Shown piece by piece: positions 9,188 through 17,917 of a DNA stretch of 57,940 nt. The notes beneath the pieces are model-generated. The model saw nothing but the letters and a program-made list of their open reading frames with translations, was not told the DNA's origin and searched no databases. The stretch's first letter is position 1, and each line of letters starts with the position of its first letter. The DNA is from Paenibacillus tianmuensis (GTDB taxonomy: Bacteria; Bacillota; Bacilli; Paenibacillales; NBRC-103111), in the NCBI RefSeq assembly GCF_900100345.1, contig NZ_FMTT01000007.1:117387-175326 (forward strand). The letters are read 5' to 3'. The translations under genes and the position numbers were made by a program.

Positions 9188-10429
9188 ATGACCACCGTAC
9201 TCGCGAAAGGACAAAAGGCAGACCTTACGAAGAGCAATCCAAACTTGAGCACCGTCGTAGTGGGCATGGGCTGGAAGTCGCCTGGCAGTTCTATTGAAGT
9301 AGACTTTTCTGCTTTTTTACTCTCGGGGGTTTCCAAAGTAACAAAAGATGAGGACCTTATTTTCTATGGCAATCCATCTGGCCCCAATAACAGCATGTAT
9401 GTGAACAATAACCTATCCAGTTACGCAGGTATTCAAGACAAAGCTCAGCTATCGGTTTCTTTAAGTAGTATTCCAACTCAATACGAACGAATTTCTTTTG
9501 CCTTAACCATATATGAAGGCGAGAAGAGACGCCAAAACTTCTCCATGCTAGATGATACATACATTCGCATTATAGATTCGGTAAGCGGCCACGAGTTGCT
9601 CCGTTTTAACATGGGAAAATCCTTCTCCGTGGAAACGGCTATCGTCGTAGGGGAATTATATAGATATAACGGTGAGTGGAAATTCAACCCTATTGGTTCC
9701 GGTTATTCAGGGGGACTGGAGGCTTTGTGCGGAAGCTTCGGAGTAGATATATCGCAAGAGACACAGAGCGTTCCGAAGGTTATACCTGAGCCTGAGAAAG
9801 ACGTTTCTCCTGTCCCTGACACTCCTAGCGCAATCAATCTTTCCAAGATCGAATTGAAGAAGAAGGGTGACGTTGTTAACCTGCAAAAGAGCACAGGCTC
9901 CATGGGCGAGATTCTGGTGAATTTAAACTGGAATCAAAAAAAGTCAAAAGGCTTTTTTGCATCTAAGGGGGTCGACCTTGATTTAGGGTGTCTCTTTGAG
10001 CTTAAGGATGGTCGAAAGGGAGTTGTACAAGCTCTTGGCGAAAGCTTTGGCGACCTCAAACGACCGCCTTTCGTAGCCTTGGACGGCGACGATCGTACAG
10101 GTTCTGTAACGACAGGCGAAAATCTTCGAATCAACGGGCAGCACATTTCAGAGATTAAACGCGTGGTTATATATGCTTTTATCTATGAAGGTGTTGCAAA
10201 GTGGTCTGAAGCAGACGGTATTGTCACCATCAAACAAAACGGTGAACCGGACATTGAAGTGAAGCTGGATCAGCATGATAACAAGAAGCGGATGTGCGCG
10301 ATTGCAATGCTCCGAAATGTCAACGAACAGACGGTCAGTATTGAAAGGCTTGTTGAATATTTTTCAGGCCACCAAGAATTGGACAGAGCGTATAATTGGG
10401 GGTTAAGGTGGGTAGCAGGAAGTAAATAA
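9188..10429 (+). CDS. terA: TerA-type protein with two TerD-like domains
   Basis: A 413-residue protein. Residues 1-185 are a TerD-like domain opening MTTVLAKGQKADLTK; a Pro/Glu-rich linker (about 190-215) leads to a second domain with the TerA signatures VNLNWNQ, DLDLGCLFELKDG, LDGDDRTG, YAFIYEGVAKW and the end WGLRWVAGSK. TerA acts with TerB, TerC and TerD in the Ter resistance system. I prefer ATG 9188 to a TTG at 9167, because the N-terminus then aligns with the TerD paralogues and GAAAGG lies upstream. In the first domain the GDGDDE acids are replaced, so only the second domain looks able to bind calcium. Confidence 0.88.
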   Translation: MTTVLAKGQKADLTKSNPNLSTVVVGMGWKSPGSSIEVDFSAFLLSGVSKVTKDEDLIFYGNPSGPNNSMYVNNNLSSYAGIQDKAQLSVSLSSIPTQYERISFALTIYEGEKRRQNFSMLDDTYIRIIDSVSGHELLRFNMGKSFSVETAIVVGELYRYNGEWKFNPIGSGYSGGLEALCGSFGVDISQETQSVPKVIPEPEKDVSPVPDTPSAINLSKIELKKKGDVVNLQKSTGSMGEILVNLNWNQKKSKGFFASKGVDLDLGCLFELKDGRKGVVQALGESFGDLKRPPFVALDGDDRTGSVTTGENLRINGQHISEIKRVVIYAFIYEGVAKWSEADGIVTIKQNGEPDIEVKLDQHDNKKRMCAIAMLRNVNEQTVSIERLVEYFSGHQELDRAYNWGLRWVAGSK

Positions 10430-10469
10430 ATGCAAGTCTAGCGCTCTATTTTAGGAGGAAGCATCGTAA

Positions 10470-11273
10470 ATGGATTTTCTCAACAGCTTCATCAACAATT
10501 TCATGGAATTCTTTAACTGGGCGAATGTCACGGCCATTCTATCAGACCCTGTAAATTGGGGAATCATTGCTTCTCTCATTGTGTTGGAAGGCTTGTTATC
10601 AGCGGACAATGCACTCGTTCTGGCAGTACTGGTAAGCCATCTGCCAAAGGAACAGCAGAAGAGAGCTTTATTTTATGGCTTGTTGGGAGCTTACGTCTTC
10701 CGATTCCTTGCAATCGGCGTAGGCACCTTCCTTGTTAAAATTACATGGATTAAGATCGCCGGAGCTTTATACCTGCTCTGGATCGCATGCAGCAATCTGT
10801 TTGATCTCGAAGTGAGATGGCTCCGGGTTGGAAAGATCCCACTCCTCCCGTATATTGCCAGAAAAGCCGACGATGAAGAAGGGGGATCCGTTCAAAACAA
10901 GAAAATGGGCTTCTGGCGCACAGTAGTAACCGTAGAGTTAATGGATATCGCTTTTAGTGTCGATAGCGTTATTGCAGCGTTCGGTGTAAGCAATCAGGTG
11001 TGGGTGCTGTTCCTCGGCGGCATTCTTGGCGTTCTCATGATGCGCGGTGTAGCTCAGGTATTCCTCAAACTTATCGAGCGTTTCCCTGAACTGGAAAAAG
11101 CCGCATTCGTTCTAATTATTATTATCGGTGGAAAAATGCTTGCAGCAGTTGCCGGGTTCGAAATATCGCATCTGGTATTCTTCGGACTACTGATAGCTGT
11201 TTTCGTTGGAGCAATGGTGCTCAGTTCCATTCGCAAGAAAGCAGCAGATAAAGGTGATTCGGAATCGGCATAA
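10470..11273 (+). CDS. terC: TerC-family integral membrane protein
   Basis: A 267-residue membrane protein with about seven to eight transmembrane segments. The family motifs EGLLSADNALVLAVLV (40-55) and ELMDIAFSVDSVIAAFG put conserved acids in the membrane. TerC/Alx proteins export manganese; B. subtilis YceF and related proteins supply metal to secreted enzymes. Here it is the membrane anchor of the Ter cluster. AGGAGG lies 7 bases upstream. It is followed by a hairpin region that could separate it from the biosynthetic genes. Confidence 0.93.
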   Translation: MDFLNSFINNFMEFFNWANVTAILSDPVNWGIIASLIVLEGLLSADNALVLAVLVSHLPKEQQKRALFYGLLGAYVFRFLAIGVGTFLVKITWIKIAGALYLLWIACSNLFDLEVRWLRVGKIPLLPYIARKADDEEGGSVQNKKMGFWRTVVTVELMDIAFSVDSVIAAFGVSNQVWVLFLGGILGVLMMRGVAQVFLKLIERFPELEKAAFVLIIIIGGKMLAAVAGFEISHLVFFGLLIAVFVGAMVLSSIRKKAADKGDSESA

Positions 11274-11311
11274 TTCTCCATATCAATCAAATTTGGTCAT
11301 TATCAAAATTG

Positions 11312-11364
11312 TCCCTCCTTATATAGGAGGGATGTTTTATGACCAGCGAGCCCTATAAGGAGGG
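11312..11364 (+). promoter_or_regulatory. Candidate switchable hairpin covering the ribosome binding site of the aldolase gene
   Basis: TCCCTCC (11312-11318) can pair with GGAGGGA (11326-11332). The overlapping stretch CCCTCCTTATA (11313-11323) is also an exact reverse complement of TATAAGGAGGG (11354-11364), which holds the Shine-Dalgarno sequence of the next gene. The two pairings exclude each other, so the first arm could release or hide the ribosome binding site. Complementarity is seen; switching is inference. Note that any two strong Shine-Dalgarno sequences are alike, which lowers the surprise. Confidence 0.4.
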
Positions 11365-11369
11365 TGAAT

Positions 11370-12596
11370 ATGCGATATTTCAACTATCTTACTCGCGACG
11401 AGGAAGAAAGCCTTTTTCATCTACCGCCCTCGAAATTTTCCAATACATCAGAGAAGGAGCTGTTGGCCTATGCGGTCGGTGCAGCCCTTTATATGCCTGC
11501 TACCAGGCAAAGCATTGCTGACGAGATCGTGACGGGAAAGTATCCGGGTCTTGTCTCTGTTGTTATTGACCTGGAGGATGCTGTAGGCGACCACCAGGTA
11601 GAGCTTGCCGAAGAAACATTAAGTCAGCAGTTCTACCGGCTTTATTCGTTAGTTCGAATGGGTGCGCTAACCTATGAGGAGCTGCCTTTACTATTTATTC
11701 GTGTTAGGACGCCTCAGCAAATGACGCGAATGATAGCGTTACTGGAAGATGCCATGAAACTTGTAACGGGATTTGCATTGCCGAAGTTTAGTGAAGACAA
11801 TGGTATTCAATACTTCGAGCTTATAGAAGCATACAACCGGCAGAAGCCAGTAGACTTACCGACCTTATATGGAATGCCAATTCTGGAAACTGCCGAAATT
11901 ATGTACCGGGAGACACGGGCTGAAGCATTGAATGCAATCCAACACTTACTAACCAGGTTCAAAGAATATGTCCTGAATGTGCGCATTGGGGCAACTGATT
12001 TTTCAAGCTTGTATGGACTTCGAAGAAAACCGGACATGACCGTTTACGATATTGGTGTGCTTCGGGACTGTATTACAGACGTCGTAAATATTTTTGGAAG
12101 AATTCAAAATCAGTTTGTCATCTCAGGCCCTGTTTGGGAATATTTCAAAAGCGACCGTGTGTTAAAGCCGGTACTACGACAAACATCTTTTGAGGAGTCA
12201 GAAGGCAGGGCCGACCGTCTAATCCGATTAGAATACATCAATGAGTATTTGGACGGACTCCTACGTGAAGTGGTTATGGATAAGGAGAATGGCCTTCTTG
12301 GCAAGACCATCATTCATCCGACGCACATTATTCCGGTGCAATCTTTATATGCTGTAACCCATGAGGAATACATGGATGCAAAGAACATTTTGAATTCCAA
12401 CAATGGTCTTGTTGGCGTTGTAAAAAGCCAGTATTCCAATAAAATGAACGAAATCAAGCCACATTTGAATTGGGCCAAAAGAATAATGATCCGATCAAAA
12501 GTATACGGGGTGTTACATGAAGGAAAAAACTTTACCTCTATCCTCATTGGCCACGAGTCAACGAAACAAGAGCAGTCACTCATTTCAAATACTTAA
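11370..12596 (+). CDS. CitE/HpcH-like aldolase-lyase of the Ter biosynthetic module
   Basis: A 408-residue cytoplasmic TIM-barrel enzyme of the HpcH/HpaI aldolase-citrate lyase beta superfamily. VVIDLEDAVGD (around 59-69) is the family's metal-binding acidic motif, and RVRTP a substrate-loop segment. The superfamily forms or breaks C-C bonds on acyl or pyruvyl substrates. CitE-like genes next to PRTase, HAD and ATP-grasp genes define the predicted Ter-linked biosynthetic operon. ATG 11370 is chosen, with AGGAGG 6 bases upstream; a GTG at 11364 overlaps that site and is unlikely. The 3' end overlaps the next gene by 80 bases. Confidence 0.85.
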   Translation: MRYFNYLTRDEEESLFHLPPSKFSNTSEKELLAYAVGAALYMPATRQSIADEIVTGKYPGLVSVVIDLEDAVGDHQVELAEETLSQQFYRLYSLVRMGALTYEELPLLFIRVRTPQQMTRMIALLEDAMKLVTGFALPKFSEDNGIQYFELIEAYNRQKPVDLPTLYGMPILETAEIMYRETRAEALNAIQHLLTRFKEYVLNVRIGATDFSSLYGLRRKPDMTVYDIGVLRDCITDVVNIFGRIQNQFVISGPVWEYFKSDRVLKPVLRQTSFEESEGRADRLIRLEYINEYLDGLLREVVMDKENGLLGKTIIHPTHIIPVQSLYAVTHEEYMDAKNILNSNNGLVGVVKSQYSNKMNEIKPHLNWAKRIMIRSKVYGVLHEGKNFTSILIGHESTKQEQSLISNT

Positions 12597-13917
12597 TGAT
12601 TTGGAAGTAACCGTGGACATCACGGACAACCCCTTGAACCTGTCACCTGCAATTCTCTTTCAGATGGCGGCAAGGATAAACAAAAAACGAAGTTTTCTAT
12701 TCGTAAGTAAAATCTTAGGGAAGCACTTACCGGTTAATCCGCACATTGCCCTTTTGGGAGGCGCTTCTCTGGGCAGTTTGTATTACCAAAAGTTGGGCTA
12801 TCAAACCCCGTTTGGCATTTCGGATATGGTGGAAGCCTTTCAGGATAGCAGACGCGCAAAGGATCTCTATGAGCTGCTCAAGCATAGCCCACTCCAATTG
12901 TATGATCCCACGTTGTTCATCGGTTTTGCAGAGACAGCTACAGCACTGGGACAAAGCATGTTTGATGTGTTTAGGGGACCCATTCAATACCTTCATACAA
13001 CTCGAGATTTCGTTAAGGGAGTCGAACCTGTCATCAGCTTTGAAGAAGAGCATTCGCATGCTACTGCTCACCGTTGCTACCCACTCGACGAGGACTTCTT
13101 CGGTGGGCCTGAGTCTATCGTTCTCGTGGACGATGAGATCACAACGGGGAAGACGGCCCTTAATATTATACGAGCTCTTCATCGGAGGAGGTCCCATTCC
13201 AATTATGTGCTTGCCTCTTTTTTAGATTGGCGCTCGGAGGCAGACATTGACAAGTTTGCGCAGCTTGAGCGCGAACTTGGAATCACGATTACATGTCTCT
13301 CGTTAATGAAGGGGAAAATTCACGTAACTGGAAGCCCTGGGGAATGCGAAACGGGGGAGCTTGGCCCATCGGTATTAGGTAAGGGAAGGGTAGAACACCT
13401 ATTCGTGGGAGGTTATTTCGAGCACATCTCTCATAAATCCGTAGATTCATCCGGTGAAGAAAACCCAATGCATTACCTTAAGGCAACGGGACGTTTTGGT
13501 GTCGCGGGCTCTTATATCCCCATCATGGACGAGCAAATCATGAAGTGCGGACACTACCTTCAATCCAAACGTAAAGGGAAACGCACGTTATGTATGGGGT
13601 CTGGAGAATTCATGTATATTCCGATGCGCATTGCAGCAGCGATGGGAGAAGGGATAAGCTATCAATCCAGTACACGAAGCCCCATCTATCCATACACAGG
13701 AGAAGGCTATGCCATTCAGAACGGCTTTCCGTTTGCCAGCCATGAAGATTCTACGATCCCCAATTTCTTTTATAACATTCAGACAGATGAATACGACGAA
13801 ATCTTTGTATTTGTGGAACGAGTAAATAACCTTGCAGTTCTATCATCCTATCTTGAAGCAGTACAGCGTACATCTATACCTAATATCCATTTTGTTCATT
13901 TTGCTAAGGAGGCATAA
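12517..13917 (+). CDS. Phosphoribosyltransferase with C-terminal TRSP-type domain
   Basis: A 466-residue protein. VLVDDEITTGKT at 202-213 is a clear PRPP-binding loop of type I phosphoribosyltransferases. The C-terminal half (about 330-466) matches the TRSP-type domain that accompanies Ter-linked PRTases. It would attach a ribose-5-phosphate from PRPP to an unknown base-like acceptor. Translation starts 80 bases inside the preceding gene at an ATG with GGGG upstream, and no later start keeps the conserved region, so coupling is likely. It ends one base into the next start (TAATGG junction). Confidence 0.85.
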   Translation: MKEKTLPLSSLATSQRNKSSHSFQILNDLEVTVDITDNPLNLSPAILFQMAARINKKRSFLFVSKILGKHLPVNPHIALLGGASLGSLYYQKLGYQTPFGISDMVEAFQDSRRAKDLYELLKHSPLQLYDPTLFIGFAETATALGQSMFDVFRGPIQYLHTTRDFVKGVEPVISFEEEHSHATAHRCYPLDEDFFGGPESIVLVDDEITTGKTALNIIRALHRRRSHSNYVLASFLDWRSEADIDKFAQLERELGITITCLSLMKGKIHVTGSPGECETGELGPSVLGKGRVEHLFVGGYFEHISHKSVDSSGEENPMHYLKATGRFGVAGSYIPIMDEQIMKCGHYLQSKRKGKRTLCMGSGEFMYIPMRIAAAMGEGISYQSSTRSPIYPYTGEGYAIQNGFPFASHEDSTIPNFFYNIQTDEYDEIFVFVERVNNLAVLSSYLEAVQRTSIPNIHFVHFAKEA

Positions 13918-15065
13918 TGGAGATGTCTACCGAGGTTCTCGCGAGTCGCATCGCCAGCCCTAAACCGCTAGGCAGCTATAATTCCGAAGATGTCATCTTT
14001 CTATTAAAAGATTTAAGCGAAATCCATCTTGAGAAAGGAACAGAGGACAGGGAGGAAGCTATACAGGCCGGCACACACTATTCGGAGATGCTCCCCGTTG
14101 AGTATCAACCTACGCAGGAGTATATTCATCTGTTCCATGAGACACTAGCGGTCACGGCTCGCAAGGTTGCTTTTGCAGCCGCAGTTACAGCAGAACAGAT
14201 CGCTGCCAAGCGAGGCCACAACATCATGCTGGCATCGTTGGCCAGAGCGGGGACGCCGATTGGAATTCTGCTCAAGCGGTACTTCAAAGCGATTTATCAA
14301 CATACTTTACCTCATTACAGTATTTCGATTATCCGAGGTAAAGGGATAGATGAAAATGCGGTTATCTACATGTTGAATCAACACCCCGGCTATGAAATTC
14401 AATTTGTCGATGGTTGGACAGGAAAGGGAGCGATACGCAAGGTACTGACGGATGCTACCCAAACAATCTTGGCGAAGTACGGCATACCGCTCAATGACGA
14501 TCTGGCTGTCCTTGCAGACCCAGGGCAATGTTCTTCCACATTTGGCACCAGAGAGGATTTCCTCATTCCGAGCGCATGCTTGAACTCTACAGTATCGGGT
14601 CTGATGAGCCGTACAGTCCTTCGTGATGATTTGATTGGTCCTCATGACTTCCATGGCGCGAAATTTTACAAAGAATGGCTCTCGGATGATCTATCCAACC
14701 ATTTTATTGATACGGTATCAGCGTATTTTCAAGAAGTCGCGGGAGAAGCACAGCTAGTAGCAAACCAGCTTTTAAACGATAGTTCTAAAACAGAGGAAAC
14801 GTGGAAGGGTTTAAATGACATCAAGCGGATTCAGCTGGATTTCGGAATTCCGGATTTGAATTTGGTGAAACCGGGGGTGGGTGAAACCACGAGGGTTCTT
14901 TTGCGCCGCGTGCCATGGAAGATTCTTATTGACCGATGGGATAACCCGAATTTGCGGCACATTTTGTTACTGGCTGCGGACCGTAATGTTCCAGTAGAAG
15001 TGTACCCGAATCTGACCTATTCTTGCTGCGGCATAATTAAACCCTTGAAGGGCGGAGGGGAATGA
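13917..15065 (+). CDS. PRTase_1/StiP-family protein of the Ter biosynthetic module
   Basis: A 382-residue protein of the family labelled either PRTase_1 or cysteine protease StiP in databases. VDGWTGKGAI at 164-173 occupies the place of a PRPP loop, and IIRGKGIDENA (around 142) the preceding strand. The family is found with TerD/TerC genes. I favour a phosphoribosyltransferase-like role over a protease role because of the loop and the neighbours; Cys residues are present (in DPGQCSST and YSCCG) but no catalytic dyad is evident. AAGGAGG lies directly upstream. The stop overlaps the next start by four bases. Confidence 0.78.
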   Translation: MEMSTEVLASRIASPKPLGSYNSEDVIFLLKDLSEIHLEKGTEDREEAIQAGTHYSEMLPVEYQPTQEYIHLFHETLAVTARKVAFAAAVTAEQIAAKRGHNIMLASLARAGTPIGILLKRYFKAIYQHTLPHYSISIIRGKGIDENAVIYMLNQHPGYEIQFVDGWTGKGAIRKVLTDATQTILAKYGIPLNDDLAVLADPGQCSSTFGTREDFLIPSACLNSTVSGLMSRTVLRDDLIGPHDFHGAKFYKEWLSDDLSNHFIDTVSAYFQEVAGEAQLVANQLLNDSSKTEETWKGLNDIKRIQLDFGIPDLNLVKPGVGETTRVLLRRVPWKILIDRWDNPNLRHILLLAADRNVPVEVYPNLTYSCCGIIKPLKGGGE

Positions 15066-15889
15066 CCTTGATTTTCGCTACGGATTTGGATAAAACCCTC
15101 ATCTATTCGAAGAACTCTATGGATGACATCGTACCCGAGGAAGAATTAATACCGGTCGAAGAAAATGGGGGAGCCTACACCTCTTTCATGACGAAGCGTG
15201 CAATAACCCAGTTAAGTGAAATCGAGAAATCCGCATTCATCGTACCCGTGACCACCCGTACCATTACACAGTACAAGAGAGTCTTTTACTTCAACAAGGT
15301 CTTGAACCTGAGATATGCCATAACTACCAATGGAGGGAACATCTTGATCGATGGATCCCCTGACGAGGAATGGTCGGCACTCGTTCAAACCGCGTTGCGC
15401 ACGAGCGCAGATCATCTGGAAGTAAAGGCGATGTATGACCAAATCTCCTCGCCTGAATGGGCATTACGCGGATGGCTTTGTGATGGTTTGTTTTACACGA
15501 TGATCATTGACCCGGAAAAAACACCTTTCGAGCGGTTAGATCAGTTCCGAGAAACCATACATCACATGGGATGGGTACTCTCCGTACAAGGGCGGAAAGT
15601 ATATCTGGTCCCGGCTCGCGTGACCAAGGGGGAGGCCATGCTTCACCTGAGTAAGCGGCTAGGCTCCAAGTTTATTGCAGCTTCTGGCGACTCTCTCCTG
15701 GATGCGAGCTTGTTAGCTATCGCTGACTATGCGATTGCACCCGGTCATGGAGAGCTGTTTGGTAAGTCGTCATCCGGATTCATATATCAATTTACGCAGA
15801 AAACGGGGATTCGAGCTTCCGAAGAAATACTGGAACGGGTCCATCGTGAACTACAACACTACCTTGCGCAAAACTCATCGGCTAGCTGA
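15062..15889 (+). CDS. HAD-superfamily phosphatase of the Ter biosynthetic module
   Basis: A 275-residue HAD hydrolase: motif I ATDLDKTL with D8 and D10, and motif IV SGDSLLDASLL near the C-terminus. The conserved acids are intact. In the Ter-linked pathway such an enzyme is predicted to remove a phosphate from the sugar-phosphate or nucleotide-like intermediate made by the PRTases. The ATG shares four bases with the previous stop (ATGA), so translational coupling is expected. The next gene begins 22 bases downstream. Confidence 0.88.
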   Translation: MTLIFATDLDKTLIYSKNSMDDIVPEEELIPVEENGGAYTSFMTKRAITQLSEIEKSAFIVPVTTRTITQYKRVFYFNKVLNLRYAITTNGGNILIDGSPDEEWSALVQTALRTSADHLEVKAMYDQISSPEWALRGWLCDGLFYTMIIDPEKTPFERLDQFRETIHHMGWVLSVQGRKVYLVPARVTKGEAMLHLSKRLGSKFIAASGDSLLDASLLAIADYAIAPGHGELFGKSSSGFIYQFTQKTGIRASEEILERVHRELQHYLAQNSSAS

Positions 15890-15910
15890 TCAACCAGGAG
15901 GCCATTACGA

Positions 15911-16939
15911 ATGACAACACGGATATGGTTTAATCGAACCTTTGCAACGGCAACGCATTACGTGGATATGATCAGGAACAACCCGGACGGTAAGGTCGTT
16001 GAGATCTATGCAACCCATCCCAAGCGACATTCACTCATGCTTCAGGCGGCAGATCACGCAGACTTGGAACCAGATCTTTCGATGGAACAATATCCACAGT
16101 TTTGTATCGATTATTGCCGGCAGCACGCTATCGACATCTTCATCCCTCACTTCGGATTATCGGAAATTGCCAAGTATGCCGATGAATTTGAACGCGTAGG
16201 CACGAAAGTAATGCTTGGGGGAAATGCTGACTTACTCCGTCTCGTTTCGGATAAGGGAGATGTGTTTCGGAAACTCGCCGATGTAGAGGGGCTTACAATA
16301 CCAGAGTATCACATCGTCTCCACGGCCGAGGAGTTTGAAGCAGCCTTCCGAAGTCTCAAGGAAAAGGGGCTGAACGCTTGTTTTAAGCCCGTTACCGGCG
16401 AGGGGGGAGCAGGCTTTCGAGTTATCGATGACATGCCGCCAACGCTCGACATCTTGTATCGCTCAATTAAGCCTAATATGTATATAGGCGATGTATTGAG
16501 AATGCTGTCTGTCGTGGAATCCTTCGAGCCACTCATGGTTATGGAGCTGCTAACGGGCCCGGAATATAGTGTAGATTGTCTGGGAAACCAGCAGAGTCTT
16601 CTGGCAGCTGTTCCTCGTAAGAAGGTGGAGGGGAGGATCCGAGCGCTTGAAGATAATTCGGAGCTTATCCGGTTGGCCGCTGCCATTCATGAACGCATTC
16701 CGCTTCAATACAACTTCAATATCCAATTTATTTACCAAGACGATACACCCAAGCTGCTTGAAATCAACCCGAGAATGTCAGGCGGTTTATACACCTCTTG
16801 TTTAAGTGGCATTAACTTTCCATATCTAGCCGTCAAAATGCTGCTGAATGAGGAGATTGTGGTACCGGCGCCAAACCTCAACTTAATGGCCACTCATGTT
16901 GAAAAGGAAGTGCTGTTAAAACACGATTTCAATGGTTAG
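15911..16939 (+). CDS. ATP-grasp ligase of the Ter biosynthetic module
   Basis: A 342-residue ATP-grasp protein related to carbamoyl-phosphate synthase large-chain and biotin carboxylase-type ligases. Seen are the pre-ATP-grasp domain (1-110), the ATP-binding strand with ACFKPVTGEGGAGF, and the metal/phosphate site LLEINPRMSGGLY near 285-300. It should join a carboxylate to an amine, thiol or similar nucleophile through an acyl phosphate. It is the last gene of the plus-strand cluster and is followed by a strong terminator. AGGAGG is present upstream. Confidence 0.88.
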   Translation: MTTRIWFNRTFATATHYVDMIRNNPDGKVVEIYATHPKRHSLMLQAADHADLEPDLSMEQYPQFCIDYCRQHAIDIFIPHFGLSEIAKYADEFERVGTKVMLGGNADLLRLVSDKGDVFRKLADVEGLTIPEYHIVSTAEEFEAAFRSLKEKGLNACFKPVTGEGGAGFRVIDDMPPTLDILYRSIKPNMYIGDVLRMLSVVESFEPLMVMELLTGPEYSVDCLGNQQSLLAAVPRKKVEGRIRALEDNSELIRLAAAIHERIPLQYNFNIQFIYQDDTPKLLEINPRMSGGLYTSCLSGINFPYLAVKMLLNEEIVVPAPNLNLMATHVEKEVLLKHDFNG

Positions 16940-16973
16940 AATCGTTATCTCCCCAAATTCATTTAAAGTTGTG

Positions 16974-17013
16974 AAAAAACCTCACTTCATCCAAGGATGA
17001 AGCGAGGTTTTTT
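16974..17013. terminator. Strong bidirectional terminator at the end of the ter cluster
   Basis: AAAACCTC and CTTCATCC pair with GGATGAAG and GAGGTTTT across one mismatch, with a two-base AA loop at about 16993. A and T runs flank both sides. It serves both the ATP-grasp gene and the facing vWA gene. Confidence 0.9.
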
Positions 17014-17015
17014 GT

Positions 17016-17696
17016 CTACCCCCGTATGATATTGGCTTCCTCCGCGGCTTTTAGCCAATCCGGAAATTCGTTTAGAAGCAGGTCGTAGAGTTCATGATCT
17101 TGAATGTTTTCGATGTCATTAATCTGGAAGAAGTTCGCATTATCAATGACACGTCCTTCTATGGTGTCCAGTTTCTTGAGAACACCAAAGTCGCTATTGC
17201 CAATGCCTACAAACTGCCAGAATAGAGGCTGGCTTGATGAATCAACGACCACTTGGTCTATGGTATCGCCTTTCCCTCGTTTAACCCCTCCATCATTAAT
17301 AAACACGATATAGGCAGGAAGGGCGCTGGGCTCTTCGACAGTAAATTTCTTAATGACATCCCGCATGACAGGAGGTTCATCGTTGCGGCCGAACTTAGAA
17401 ATAGTAGCGTTGTTCATGATATTTCGTTCAACGTAGTCCTCAACGTTATGCTCGGTGGCAGCGGACAACCGGGAGAAATTGTGGTCATAAATCCAACAAT
17501 CGAGCGACCCATCGTCATCAAATTGTGTAGCAATCGCCAAGATCCGTTCAATGACCTTCTGAACGACGCCGCTTTTATAATGGGGCCTCATCGATCCGGA
17601 GCCATCCAGGACTAGACCGACTCGTGCCTGTACTCGGGTTAGATTCTTTTTCTCAAGCACAATACGAGCATTTTGTTTTAGCAGATTAATCGACAT
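17016..17696 (-). CDS. terF: TerF/TerY-like von Willebrand factor A domain protein
   Basis: A 226-residue vWA-domain protein. The metal-ion-dependent adhesion site is intact: DGSGSM (DxSxS, near residue 31), a Thr near residue 97 and Asp in VFINDGG. TerF/TerY proteins are part of the Ter system and are thought to bring Ter components together. It has no signal peptide, so it is cytoplasmic. It is transcribed toward the cluster from its own promoter; a motif in that promoter matches the repeat ahead of terB, which suggests common control. The assignment to TerF rather than TerY is by context. Confidence 0.85.
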   Translation of the reverse strand: MSINLLKQNARIVLEKKNLTRVQARVGLVLDGSGSMRPHYKSGVVQKVIERILAIATQFDDDGSLDCWIYDHNFSRLSAATEHNVEDYVERNIMNNATISKFGRNDEPPVMRDVIKKFTVEEPSALPAYIVFINDGGVKRGKGDTIDQVVVDSSSQPLFWQFVGIGNSDFGVLKKLDTIEGRVIDNANFFQINDIENIQDHELYDLLLNEFPDWLKAAEEANIIRG

Positions 17697-17770
17697 GGCG
17701 GTTCCCCCAGATGAGATGAATTAAAGGCGCGTGTATGCGGCTCAAAACCTTGAGCTTCTGACATGATCTC

Positions 17771-17790
17771 ATATTATATTACCAAAAAAA
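17771..17790 (-). promoter_or_regulatory. terF promoter area with a motif shared with the terB leader
   Basis: On the minus strand TTTGGTAATA (complement of 17777-17786) runs straight into TATAAT (complement of 17773-17778), a good -10. The ten-base motif is identical to the left half of the terB inverted repeat at 6611-6620. No good -35 is visible, which fits an activated or alternative promoter. Confidence 0.4.
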
Positions 17791-17917
17791 TTCAAATTAT
17801 GTAAGTAGAAACCGACACCCGGCAGGATGAAATAAAGTAGACAAATGTGGAAACAATGCTAGCATACACCTTCGCTGATACACATATACATTAGCAAAAA
17901 ATGATGAGGTGAACAGC

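Noticed and set aside
11339..11521. 60-codon frame with a GGAGGG site overlapping the aldolase gene
   Set aside because: It lies almost wholly inside a well supported gene in another frame; kept only as part of the hairpin finding.
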